Source of the DNA: DASVUC01 sp038237225
GTDB lineage: Bacteria > Planctomycetota > Phycisphaerae > Tepidisphaerales > Tepidisphaeraceae
Direction: 5' to 3'
Assembly (NCBI GenBank): GCA_038237225.1
Contig: JBBRYX010000005.1
Coordinates: forward strand, 1 to 64,000
DNA: 64,000 bases
Position numbers and translations under genes: made by a program. This document shows positions 25,653-33,970 of this stretch, piece by piece. Positions within the stretch are counted from its first letter, which is position 1. Each line of letters opens with the position of its first letter. The notes beneath the pieces are model-generated. The model made no database searches, had not been told where the DNA came from, and saw only the letters and a list, made by a program, of their open reading frames with translations.

Positions 25653-26212
25653 GACGGCCAAATGTAATGAGAATGGATCGCGAATTCCGTTGGGGCAGAC
25701 GAAGTGCAGCGCGGGCTTAATCGGCGGCGACTGCGCGCGTCCGCAGCCCCCGTCGCTCCTCTGTCAGGCCGCCGCCGTTTCGACAGCCAGGCGCACGTCC
25801 GGAGCTCGTTCACAAGTTTCGGTTTGCGCGCTTCGATCATTGAGATGCCACTAAACTGATGAACAACAATGAGCTGACCGACAGGGACTTGCGTGGCGTC
25901 TGAAATCAAGCGCAGCGGTCGGGCGTAGGGGTCTTTTGCCCGATCGGCGGACTGATAAACGAGCAGCACATCCTGCGGACGTAGGAGGCTCCAACGCGCG
26001 CGGACTTCCGTACTGCGGAGCCGAAAATCGCGAGTCTTGCGGTTCGTCCGGTCCGCCACACCGTTGCATGGGTCAATCATGAACACAGCCGGCTCCGTAG
26101 TTCGGGGCGGCACCTTACCGCGAACAAAACGCACTTTAGGGAGTTCTGGCGGCAAATCCTCTGGGATTTCGGAGGGGGTCCTTACCTGCAACTTCGAGGG
26201 ACTTACCTGCAA
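25649..26212 (-). CDS. Hypothetical ORF, start unclear, possibly frameshifted
   Basis: The frame is open from inside the tRNA gene to 25649, so the upstream part cannot be coding. From about 26212 (TTG codons) it reads PPELPKVRFVRGKVPP, LLRPQDVLLVYQSADRAKD and VGQLIVVHQFSGISMIEARK, which looks like real protein. The last 50 residues are arginine-rich and look out of frame; a one-base shift near 25800 would end it instead as VRLAVETAAA. Its stop overlaps the start of the 25.1-25.65 kb gene. Not recognised. Confidence 0.3.
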   Translation of the reverse strand: MQVSPSKLQVRTPSEIPEDLPPELPKVRFVRGKVPPRTTEPAVFMIDPCNGVADRTNRKTRDFRLRSTEVRARWSLLRPQDVLLVYQSADRAKDPYARPLRLISDATQVPVGQLIVVHQFSGISMIEARKPKLVNELRTCAWLSKRRRPDRGATGAADARSRRRLSPRCTSSAPTEFAIHSHYIWPS

Positions 26213-26307
26213 CTTCAGCGACGTAGTGGTTCGATGAGTGTGTGGGGCGAGCGAGTGCAGTCGGAGGTTGCGTAAACTGCCGCCGGTGGCCCACTTGTGA
26301 CGGATAG

Positions 26308-26341
26308 GAAATAAAGAAGGCGACTCATTGGAGTCGCCTTC
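26308..26341 (-). terminator. Rho-independent terminator after tRNA-Leu
   Basis: GAAGGCGACTC and GAGTCGCCTTC (26316-26326 and 26331-26341) form a perfect 11-bp stem with a 4-nt loop. On the minus strand TTTATTT follows at once. It lies 7 nt beyond the 3' end of the tRNA gene. Confidence 0.85.
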
Positions 26342-26347
26342 TGGTCT

Positions 26348-26429
26348 TGCCCAGGACAGGATTTGAACCTGCACGAGTTGCCTCGCTACCACCTCAAAGT
26401 AGTGCGTCTGCCAATTCCGCCACCTGGGC
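26348..26429 (-). tRNA. tRNA-Leu (anticodon GAG)
   Basis: The minus strand folds as a class II tRNA: acceptor GCCCAGG/CCTGGGC, D arm with GCGGAATTGGCAGACGC, anticodon stem CTACT/GGTAG with loop TTGAGGT (anticodon GAG), a long variable arm (GCGAGGCAACTCGT) and T arm GCAGGTTCAAATCCTGT. CCA is not encoded. A terminator follows directly. Confidence 0.95.
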
Positions 26430-26574
26430 GTGGTTGAGCGGGGAATTATATCCAATCGGATGTCCGTGTCGAGGCGAATCGATCACCAGGTTCAGCCCCG
26501 GTTCTCCGCCAGGTCACGGGGTTTTAACTCTGATCGTGTTTTGGCAGGATCGTGGCCATCATGGCGCATTAGAT

Positions 26575-27903
26575 TTATCTGGCCAGGAACTCGACGAAGT
26601 TATCCCGCAGGAAAACCCGGGCATCCCGCTCGATATCCGCGCGGGAAAGCTTCCATCCCGTCGCCATCAAATCCCGGTACATATCCGCCAGCACCTTCCC
26701 AATAACCCGCCGGCTGTGATCCCACTTGTAGATGAGTTGATCCAGAATCCGCGCATCCGAGTGCTGCGGAATAAAGCTCGTCCCCAAAAGTTCCAGGCGC
26801 ATCCGCGTGATCTCATCGATCAAGCTCGGATTGTTCAAAAACCACCAGCACCCGAAAATCATCAGATTCCCGAATTTTCGAGCCGCCACGCACAGCTCAT
26901 GCTGATTTTCGCGCGCCAGCATCGTGACCAGAAACTTATTCTGCGGGAACCGCCGGCACAGATTCACCACCGATCCCACGTCCGAAACCCCCAACATATC
27001 CCCCGCCTCATGCAGCGCCGGATTCACCTGAAGCCTTGACCCGATCATCATCGCGAAAGGCAGCCCGTGCTCCGCGCACACCGGGAGCACCACCTGCTCA
27101 ATCATCGTCTGCCCATCGCGCGACACCGGCAATTCCGGATCCGCCGGATAATGAAATTCCGGCGGCAAGCTCACCGCCAGATATATCGCTTTCATCCGAA
27201 TGATCCACTCATTCAAGAATCGCCGCGCTTCCTGAATGCTGTGCTCGTCGATCTCCTGCCGGACCGTGTATCCCCAGTCGTTCATCTGCTTCGCCGCCGC
27301 CGGATAATCCCGCAATAGCGGATCGATCCGCAGCACGGCATTGAACCGCGGATCCGTCCCCACGTCCGAATCCGACAGCCACCGGTTGCGCTCGTTATCA
27401 TCAAAGACCGGATTGGTCATGATGATTTTCGAGACGTTCGCGATCTCCATCACCCGATCGATGTACGCGCTCGGATCCTGCTGCGCCATGTGCTTGCGGA
27501 TCTGATCGAGCGATCGATCCGCCGGATCAAACCCCAGCTTCTGCATCGCCGTCAACACCCCCCGGCAAGCCTCCGACAGCGGCGTATTCTCAATAAACAA
27601 ATGCTTCCAAATATGATCCGCCTGCTTCGTCTTGCTCATCTTCCAGAACTGCTCGTAAGGCAGCACTGTCGCCGGCACGATCCGATACACCTCCGCGATC
27701 AGATAGTGATAAGTCACCAGTTCATCGATCCCCCACAGCATCAGCCCCTTCGGATCCACCTTCCCCGAGCGATTTCCCACCGGCGTCCCAAAGTTCGGCG
27801 AATACACGTGCGTGTGCAAATCCAGCACCGGCTGCTTCGCCAGCACCTCCGTCACAATCTCGTTCAACTTAGCCGCGTCAAGAGTTGCACCGGTCATAGC
27901 CAC
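26575..27903 (-). CDS. Uronate isomerase-like (UxaC family) protein
   Basis: 442 residues of the amidohydrolase-type uronate isomerase family, which converts D-glucuronate or D-galacturonate to the keto sugar. VLDLHTHVYSPNFGTP (27-42) supplies the metal-binding HxH; LMLWGIDELVTYHYLIAEVY, NPVFDDNERNRW and WWFLNNPSLIDEI follow, with an acidic metal site in the SDARILDQLIYKWDHSRRVI part near the C-terminus. It fits the family length (about 440-470). It stands alone here; no other uronate pathway gene is nearby. ATGs at 27903 and 27897 are equally possible. Confidence 0.8.
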   Translation of the reverse strand: MAMTGATLDAAKLNEIVTEVLAKQPVLDLHTHVYSPNFGTPVGNRSGKVDPKGLMLWGIDELVTYHYLIAEVYRIVPATVLPYEQFWKMSKTKQADHIWKHLFIENTPLSEACRGVLTAMQKLGFDPADRSLDQIRKHMAQQDPSAYIDRVMEIANVSKIIMTNPVFDDNERNRWLSDSDVGTDPRFNAVLRIDPLLRDYPAAAKQMNDWGYTVRQEIDEHSIQEARRFLNEWIIRMKAIYLAVSLPPEFHYPADPELPVSRDGQTMIEQVVLPVCAEHGLPFAMMIGSRLQVNPALHEAGDMLGVSDVGSVVNLCRRFPQNKFLVTMLARENQHELCVAARKFGNLMIFGCWWFLNNPSLIDEITRMRLELLGTSFIPQHSDARILDQLIYKWDHSRRVIGKVLADMYRDLMATGWKLSRADIERDARVFLRDNFVEFLAR

Positions 27904-28199
27904 TCAGTGTGCTGGTTTTTAACTCGAACTTCAACCGATCCTCGTAGCGCGCACAATAGTTTCGATTCTCCCGCGATTTGAGTGGACGCCCGTAAAGTCT
28001 TCACCCCCGCCTCCTCCAGTCCCACGCCCCATTCACCAAAAGGTCCCAATCGTGAAGATTCGTCAGATTCGTCCACCACCTCAACCTCGCTGATCCCCGT
28101 CTCCTCCGACTTGGGTTCCCAATTCACCAACAGCAAGGCCGCGGCAGCCTGCAAAAGCAACGCGCCGCGGCCTATGCTTTTCTCAAACCGGTGCAACCG
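27904..28199. other. About 296 bp without a confident gene
   Basis: Overlapping ORFs on both strands (100 and 115 codons) contradict each other, and neither resembles a known protein. The part next to 27903 should hold the promoter of the uronate isomerase gene. Nothing else was seen. Confidence 0.4.
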
Positions 28200-28430
28200 T
28201 CACACAACCGGCCCGCCGCCAATCAAACCAACGATCAAGAAAATGATCGCGAGCACGAGGAACACGAACAGCAGCGTGCGTCCGATTCCAGCGCTCATCC
28301 CCGCAACACCGCGGGCACCAAGCACGTAAGCGACCAACGCGATAATGAAAAATACGATCGCAAGCCAAACCAGCCCGGATAGCGACTGAGCCAGCAACGC
28401 AACAGCACCTAATGTGGAAAGCGTAAGCAT
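28200..28430 (-). CDS. DUF1328/UPF0391-type small membrane protein
   Basis: 76 residues from the ATG at 28430, with GGAG 6 nt upstream. After a short N-terminal hydrophobic stretch come two membrane helices, WLAIVFFIIALVAYVLGARG and LLFVFLVLAIIFLIVGLIGG, separated by VAGMSAGIGRT, the layout and glycine-rich loop of the UPF0391/DUF1328 family. Its function is unknown; the family is often linked to envelope stress. Not clearly part of an operon. Confidence 0.8.
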   Translation of the reverse strand: MLTLSTLGAVALLAQSLSGLVWLAIVFFIIALVAYVLGARGVAGMSAGIGRTLLFVFLVLAIIFLIVGLIGGGPVV

Positions 28431-28573
28431 GACGATCTCCTTTGTAGAACGACCCTCCACCGTCCCGCCAACATGGCGAGTACCAACGGTGCCTGAGTTT
28501 TTCGTTCATCCACCCAAATCAGGTGGCCACCCCTACCGTTGCAACCCCCGTGCCAAGCCCGCTTCGCGTGAAA

Positions 28574-28705
28574 CCCGAAGCACCAAGCCCGAAATCCGAA
28601 CAAAATGCCGCAGTGCCATGCACCGCGCCCAAACTCTCTCCCCTTCTTGCCTCTTGCCCCTGCCTCTTGCCTCCGTGCTTCGGATTTCAGATTTCTTCCC
28701 TCTCG
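28574..28705. repeat. Palindromic dispersed repeat, left of the nuclease-like ORF
   Basis: CCCGAAGCACCAAGCCCGAA followed by ATCCGAACAAA (from about 28574), and the inverse GTGCTTCGGATTTCAGATTT (from about 28675), form diverged arms of the same repeat found intact at 29408-29548. The right arm ends about 20 bp before the ATG of the next gene and may influence its expression. Confidence 0.6.
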
Positions 28706-28718
28706 CTAAACTCCCCTC

Positions 28719-29369
28719 ATGTCGCTTGCCCTCCAGTGGGACTTTTCGACGCTCGCCGATCACCTCGGCCAGATCGTCCACCAGGCCGAAGCCGACCTCC
28801 GTCTCGAACAAGCCGTCTATGGCCTCGACGCCCGCGAAGAACTTCAACTTCACACACTCCTCGCCGACGGTCTCACGAACCATTATGAAGTCGCAAAAGA
28901 AGTCCATTACCCCTCCACGGTCGGAAAAAAACTCACCCATCGCCCCCGTTGCGACATCGTCCTCTCCCCCAAGAGCCGCAAGCTCAAACTCGATTCCCAA
29001 GCACCCACGCTCTTCGACCCCCCCAACCTCGCTTCCCCTTCCGAAGCCCTCTGGCTCGAAGTCAAAGTCGCCTACCAGTTCCGCGAAGGCCACATCCGCC
29101 ACACCGGTTACGGCCCCCAATGGCGCAACAACACCATCAACGACCTCCGCAAAATGGAATCCGATCCCCTCATCCACGAAGCCGGCCTCCTCCTCGTCGT
29201 CTTCAACGAATCCGAACATATCCTGACGAAGGACCTCGACCTCTTCGAACGAGTCCTCATCGAAAAAGAAGTCCTCGCCGGCTTCCGCCAAGTCCGCTCA
29301 ATCCCCATCCTCGAAAGAATGGGGCACCGAATCTGCACGTGCGTCCTCTGGCCCACCCTGCAACGCTAA
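28719..29369 (+). CDS. Hypothetical protein, possible PD-(D/E)XK nuclease
   Basis: 216 residues, soluble. A helical N-terminal part leads to KEVHYPSTVGKKL, then RPRCDIVLSPKS (D79) and ALWLEVKVAYQFREGH (E114, K116). A conserved Asp on one strand followed by E-x-K on the next, with an upstream Glu (E61), is the layout of PD-(D/E)XK nucleases. This is a fold-level inference, not a family match. Many codons end in C, unlike its neighbours. It is bracketed by copies of one palindromic repeat (28574-28705 and 29408-29548), suggesting a mobile unit. Confidence 0.6.
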   Translation: MSLALQWDFSTLADHLGQIVHQAEADLRLEQAVYGLDAREELQLHTLLADGLTNHYEVAKEVHYPSTVGKKLTHRPRCDIVLSPKSRKLKLDSQAPTLFDPPNLASPSEALWLEVKVAYQFREGHIRHTGYGPQWRNNTINDLRKMESDPLIHEAGLLLVVFNESEHILTKDLDLFERVLIEKEVLAGFRQVRSIPILERMGHRICTCVLWPTLQR

Positions 29370-29407
29370 TCGGGTGCGTGAAAATTTTGGCGGCTAAAAG
29401 CGTCGCG

Positions 29408-29548
29408 TCGAAGCACGAAATCCGAAGCACGAAATCCGAAACAAATCCCAAGCACGAAGAAGAAATCGCCAAAACGTGTTGTTTGAAGCATTTCCGCTTC
29501 AGTCATTGGTGCTTGTTTCGGATTTCGTGCTTCGGATTTCGGATTTGT
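29408..29548. repeat. Palindromic dispersed repeat, right of the nuclease-like ORF
   Basis: The left arm GAAGCACGAAATCCGAAGCA continues CGAAATCCGAAACAAATCC. The right arm reads GTGCTTGTTTCGGATTTCGT and GCTTCGGATTTCGGATTTG. Each arm is itself made of short tandem repeats (GAAGCACGAAATCC), so the whole can fold into a long hairpin around a 60-bp centre. On the minus strand the centre opens with ATGACTGAAGCGG, a short frame reading MTEAEMLQTTRFGDF. Confidence 0.8.
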
Positions 29549-29624
29549 CCGCCACAAACGCACGTCGGCTGGGGGGCGCTGCCGGCTCAGACGGACGCAC
29601 GGATACTTTGTCCGCTTGCGCGCC

Positions 29625-31790
29625 TCACTGCGCTTCACCGGAGCGTGCGGCACTCAAGCCGCGGTCCTGCTCCGGCTTGGCACTTCCTTCTCCAGTGTTC
29701 GCGATCGGATAGAGAAGCGATTCCGGTCGCTCGATCTTGTGGCTGGGCAGTTCGGTCATGGCAGATTGCACATACCCATGCAGATCCCGCTGCATGGAAT
29801 TCAGCATCGCTTGCGAAGCCGGATCGGTGAGCGGCACGATGCCGGGGTCGGGGTTCAGGCGGTACTGCCACAGACGAGTGGTGCCCTCTGATCCCACGAC
29901 CAGCAACTTATCGCCCCGGATCATCGCAACCGCCTGAGCGCTTCCCGATCCGCCTGAACCTTTGAACATGACCATATTGTCATCGGGGAAATCCGTTGAA
30001 AACAAGTTCCGCCCCCAGCAGGATTGCGGCGCGTTGATCCCCAGCAATCCGAGAACCGTCGGCATCACGTTAAGCTGACTGGCTGGTGTCGGAATGACGC
30101 CGGTCGACGTGAGCATCGGCGAATAGAACACGAGCGGCACGTGATGATACAGCACATGCGCTTCCGTCAGCGTCGGGTCCACATGGAAGCCGTGATCGCC
30201 CACGAACACGAACAGCGTGTTCTGGAAATACTTGTGCGCGCGGGCCCGCTCCATGAAGCGCCCCACGGCCCAATCGGCATAGCGCACAGCGTCAATGCGT
30301 TTGTTCAACTCGCCCATATCCGCGGTCGGCGCAAACGCCAGTGGCTGCGGCAGATCGAATGGCGCATGATTAGAAAGTGTCAGCACGAGGCTGAAGAACG
30401 GCCCCTTCGCATCAGCCGCTTCGAACTCCTCGTTTGCCCTGTCGAAAACATCCTGGTCGCTCACGCCCCACACGCGATCCCGCTGAATCGGCTTCACGTA
30501 ATCCCGCGCCCCGATGAATCGATCCACACCCTGCTTGCGAAAGAAACCTTCCATGTTGTCCCACGACAGATTCCCGTTGTAGAGGAAAAGCGTCTGATAT
30601 CCCCGCTGCTTCAGCAGTCTTGGCAGGCTGAGAAACGGCTGATTCGCCACCATGTTCTGCATCAGGTATTCGTAGCCGGGGAGATTTGGGAAACTGAGCA
30701 GGGTGCTGAAGACGCCCTGATGCGTGTGGGTTCCGGAAGAAAATGCGTGGTCAAAGAGAACACCGCCCGCGGCAAGCCGATTGAACTCGGGCGTGCGATC
30801 CTGGCGCGACCCGCAGGCGCCGACGAACCTCGCCGAGAAACTTTCCATCAGGACCAGCACGACGTTGGGAGCGCGTGCGCCTTTGCGAAGTGTGACGGAG
30901 TTATGCACGGCTGAGTCCTTCCGCAGCACCGTGCGCTGGTCGGAATCCAGCAGCGCTTCATCCGGCTCGACAACCAGCCTGCGGGTGATCGCGCGGGCTT
31001 CTTCGAGCGGCATGTGCCGCAGCCAGGGCGATGACTTCTGGTGCCCAAAGCGGTCTGCCGCGGAGCGCCCCAGCGCGAACAGCCCGTTCAGACTCATCTG
31101 GTTCACGAAATCATTGTTGCTGTGATAGGCATCGCCCCACCGCAGGGGCTCAGACTGGACGCCCCCGCGCATACCGATCACCAGGCCCGCGATCAGCAAG
31201 GCCATCGAGATACCCTCGTAGCCGGGCTCCAGTCGCTCCGTTATCGTCCCTTTTGCGATCAGGGTGCGCTGCATGATCCACCGCAGCGCCAGCGCAAACC
31301 CGCCTGCCAAAAGCGCGCATAACAGCAGGTAACGCACGACCGAATAGTTGTACCAAACCATGCCGACCACCGTCTTAGGCTGATCGAGGTATTCAAAGGC
31401 GAGTTGGTTGTAACGGGTCTGAAATTCGCGCACGAACTCGTACTCGGCAAGCAGGATGAAGATCAGCACCACCATCCCCACAGTCAGCGCCACAAGGATC
31501 ACCCGGCGGAGCGTGCTCGAGTGCCGAAGCCCCCACTTCGGCAGATGCCCGATGACCACGAAGGGCAACGTGATGTAACAAGCGACCGCCAGATCAAAAC
31601 GAAGCCCGTACGCGAAGGCGCTGAGGATCAGCCCCACGCCGGCATCGCCGAGGCTTGTTCGGTTGCGCAGGATCATGCCCAACCGAAGCAATTCAAGCAC
31701 GATGACCAAGAGGAGAATCAGCAGAAGGAAGAAATAGCTGTGACGCGGAACCCACCGGGACGAAGTCCGGTCCAACAAGGCTTGCTCCAT
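29625..31790 (-). CDS. LTA synthase/MdoB-like phosphoglycerol transferase family protein
   Basis: 721 residues: five membrane helices in the first 210 residues, then an extracellular sulfatase-fold domain. NVVLVLMESFSARFVGACG holds the metal-binding Glu, SSGTHTHQGVFSTLLSFPN the catalytic Thr region, and FVFVGDHGFHVDP the C-terminal metal-binding Asp-His. This matches enzymes that transfer phosphoglycerol or phosphoethanolamine to envelope glycans outside the membrane. The donor and acceptor in a planctomycete are unknown. It lies 60 bp downstream of a GT39 gene on the same strand, so the two probably work on the same glycan (inference). Confidence 0.85.
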   Translation of the reverse strand: MEQALLDRTSSRWVPRHSYFFLLLILLLVIVLELLRLGMILRNRTSLGDAGVGLILSAFAYGLRFDLAVACYITLPFVVIGHLPKWGLRHSSTLRRVILVALTVGMVVLIFILLAEYEFVREFQTRYNQLAFEYLDQPKTVVGMVWYNYSVVRYLLLCALLAGGFALALRWIMQRTLIAKGTITERLEPGYEGISMALLIAGLVIGMRGGVQSEPLRWGDAYHSNNDFVNQMSLNGLFALGRSAADRFGHQKSSPWLRHMPLEEARAITRRLVVEPDEALLDSDQRTVLRKDSAVHNSVTLRKGARAPNVVLVLMESFSARFVGACGSRQDRTPEFNRLAAGGVLFDHAFSSGTHTHQGVFSTLLSFPNLPGYEYLMQNMVANQPFLSLPRLLKQRGYQTLFLYNGNLSWDNMEGFFRKQGVDRFIGARDYVKPIQRDRVWGVSDQDVFDRANEEFEAADAKGPFFSLVLTLSNHAPFDLPQPLAFAPTADMGELNKRIDAVRYADWAVGRFMERARAHKYFQNTLFVFVGDHGFHVDPTLTEAHVLYHHVPLVFYSPMLTSTGVIPTPASQLNVMPTVLGLLGINAPQSCWGRNLFSTDFPDDNMVMFKGSGGSGSAQAVAMIRGDKLLVVGSEGTTRLWQYRLNPDPGIVPLTDPASQAMLNSMQRDLHGYVQSAMTELPSHKIERPESLLYPIANTGEGSAKPEQDRGLSAARSGEAQ

Positions 31791-31850
31791 TACCTTCAGC
31801 GTAGCTGAATCCGGAGGGAAAGATACCCGCTCCGACCGGTGGCGCAGGTT

Positions 31851-33674
31851 CTAATCTGACTGCGGGGGAGGAACACAAGCGCGCCAGATGCCTTTATTCT
31901 TCGAAGTCTCGCCGATGACCGGCCAAGCCGACAACGAGATGGGGATGGTCTGCTGTCCCCGGCAGTGGAAAAGCATGGCGCGCTTCGTGGGCGTGGTCGG
32001 CAGCGTCGCCGGATTGACCGCGGCGCGAACGACGCGATTGAGATAAATCGGCACATCGTTCGGCACTCGATTCATTCTGCCTGCTTCGCTGAAGAACCAA
32101 ACGTCGGCTGTTGGGGGAAGCGTGTTGACAATCGCATCGGCAACCGGTCTTCCGTCGCTGCGGCCCCGCACGCTGTGCGCATACCCTGACATGAAAAGAA
32201 TACCGATGGCCAGCATGGCCACGACGCCTGCCGGAAGCAGAGTACGCCGTCCGGTTGCATCGAGCCACCATAAGCCTGCAACTCCGGCGATGAGTGGAAC
32301 GGCGACAACGATAGCTCTCGTCAGCGTCCACCAGGTTGCTCCATCCACGCGTCGCAGCCAAGTTGCTCCCATCAGCGGCAATCCGAGCGCAATTGCGAGC
32401 AATATTCCCCATGTCAATGCCGCGATCACACCTCGTGCCGCTACCGCATCCCTTTCCCGCCAAAGAAAGCCGGCCGCGCAGATCAGCGCAGACGGCGCAG
32501 CCATCGGCAGCAAGTAGCGTTCGTTCTTCTCCTTGAAGAAGACCATCACCACAATGGGCGCGATCACCAGCATGATGAGAAGCGTTGCCGCATCGCTCTT
32601 CTCCCGGAACAGGCGCACCAGCCCAAGAAAGAAGAAGCCGGCCCACGGCAGCAGCATCGGAATGAGCGCCAGATACACCCACGGAGGATCCGCGCGGAAA
32701 TCCGGATCTTCGGCGTGGGAAATTTCCGAAAGCCAGAAGCGAATCTGCCCCGGCAGCCGCGTGGCCACCCAGATCGGCCACGGCAGGGCGATCATCAGCG
32801 TGAATATCGTCGCCGCCGCGATGGGAACCCACGCAATGCGCATCGGCCTCTTGATCCAGAGACGCCATGCGAAGAAGAGGACCACCGGCACAACCGTTTG
32901 CGCCAATGCGACGGGGCCTTTGCTCATCAGCGCGAGTCCCAAACCCGCCGCACCTCCGATGCAGCCAAGCCAAAAGCGTTTCCGCAAGATCGCCAGCGCA
33001 AAGAACAGGTTCGCCACCGACACCCAAAGCGCCAACTGCACATCCGTCGTCATCGTCCGGCCGAATCGCAGAAAGAGGATGGTTGATCCCATCATTGCGG
33101 CAGCCGTCACACCGTAAGTTTCGGAAAAGAGGAGTCGCCCGAACCCCGCCGTAACCAGCAGCGTCAGGCATCCAAAGAACAGGGCAGGCCAGCGAACTTC
33201 CCACGCAAGCTGCCGATACGCCGCATCGCGTTGCGACCGATCCGACAGCGCGTGGACCGATGCCGGTTTGACGAAGACGGCACAGATCCAGTTCGCCAGC
33301 GGCGGCTTGTGCGTGCGCGGCACGCCTTGCAATTCGGGAACCAGCCACGGACCGCTGCGGCGCATCTCCAGCACCGTCTCGACAACAAGGTTCTCGCTTC
33401 CCGAAGAGAATTCCAGCCAGCGAAGAGTAGGCGCAACGCCCGCGAAGACAATGGCACTGACGACCAGCGAGAGTGAAATGAAGCGAATTTGAGACAATGG
33501 TCCGCAGGATATTCCATGCTCGGACGGAAGCAAGGACGTCCGTTGTGACAGTCCCGTTGAACGATTGCAGGTGAGTTGCGATCGTGAAGGAGTGAGGTTT
33601 CGAGCACGAGGACCACTCCCTGACGGTCGCGGCTCAACATCAGAAATGATACCACTGGGACCTCTTAATAACAC
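31851..33674 (-). CDS. GT39/ArnT-like membrane glycosyltransferase, paralogue of the 0.8-2.5 kb gene
   Basis: Up to 607 residues. From about residue 75 it matches the enzyme at 767-2539 closely: GVAPTLRWLEFSSGSENLVV, RRSGPWLVPELQGVPRTHKP, MSKGPVALAQTVVPVVLF and WPIWVATRLPGQI occur in both in the same order. The acidic outside loop and KPPL motif of the family are present. The GTG start at 33674 gives a long polar N-terminus without similarity to the paralogue; an internal TTG nearer the first helix is possible. It precedes the LTA-synthase-like gene with a 60-bp gap. Confidence 0.85.
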   Translation of the reverse strand: MLLRGPSGIISDVEPRPSGSGPRARNLTPSRSQLTCNRSTGLSQRTSLLPSEHGISCGPLSQIRFISLSLVVSAIVFAGVAPTLRWLEFSSGSENLVVETVLEMRRSGPWLVPELQGVPRTHKPPLANWICAVFVKPASVHALSDRSQRDAAYRQLAWEVRWPALFFGCLTLLVTAGFGRLLFSETYGVTAAAMMGSTILFLRFGRTMTTDVQLALWVSVANLFFALAILRKRFWLGCIGGAAGLGLALMSKGPVALAQTVVPVVLFFAWRLWIKRPMRIAWVPIAAATIFTLMIALPWPIWVATRLPGQIRFWLSEISHAEDPDFRADPPWVYLALIPMLLPWAGFFFLGLVRLFREKSDAATLLIMLVIAPIVVMVFFKEKNERYLLPMAAPSALICAAGFLWRERDAVAARGVIAALTWGILLAIALGLPLMGATWLRRVDGATWWTLTRAIVVAVPLIAGVAGLWWLDATGRRTLLPAGVVAMLAIGILFMSGYAHSVRGRSDGRPVADAIVNTLPPTADVWFFSEAGRMNRVPNDVPIYLNRVVRAAVNPATLPTTPTKRAMLFHCRGQQTIPISLSAWPVIGETSKNKGIWRACVPPPQSD

Positions 33675-33970
33675 AAAGACATGGCCGGTGAAGCGGCCAC
33701 GCCGGTTAGAATTCGCGGGTTGAGGGTGGTTAATTCAGAGATCCCATCTTTATACGGTGCTTCCTAAGCCGCTCAACTGGCGTGATTTTTATTGATTATT
33801 AGCCTCACGCTCGGGGCTTGGCCGATAAAGATGATTCACGTTGGCGCCAAGCGCGTTATCCTTGGGGTCGTTGAATCGACCCCGCGCGTGTGTTAGCCTT
33901 GGCCGCGGTCGGCATGGATGCCGGCACGATCGGCCCCGGCGTCGGCCGACGGGGAAGGGAAGATCCCGAA
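33675..33970. other. 296-bp intergenic region between divergent genes
   Basis: It separates the minus-strand GT39 gene from plus-strand murE and should hold both promoters. GGCCG and CGGCC around 33683-33700 make a small hairpin. No clear -35/-10 pair was identified. Confidence 0.4.

Noticed and set aside
26348..26455. Protein reading RWRNWQTHYFEVVARQLVQV
   Set aside because: This is the tRNA-Leu gene translated; it cannot be the start of the ORF that ends at 25649.
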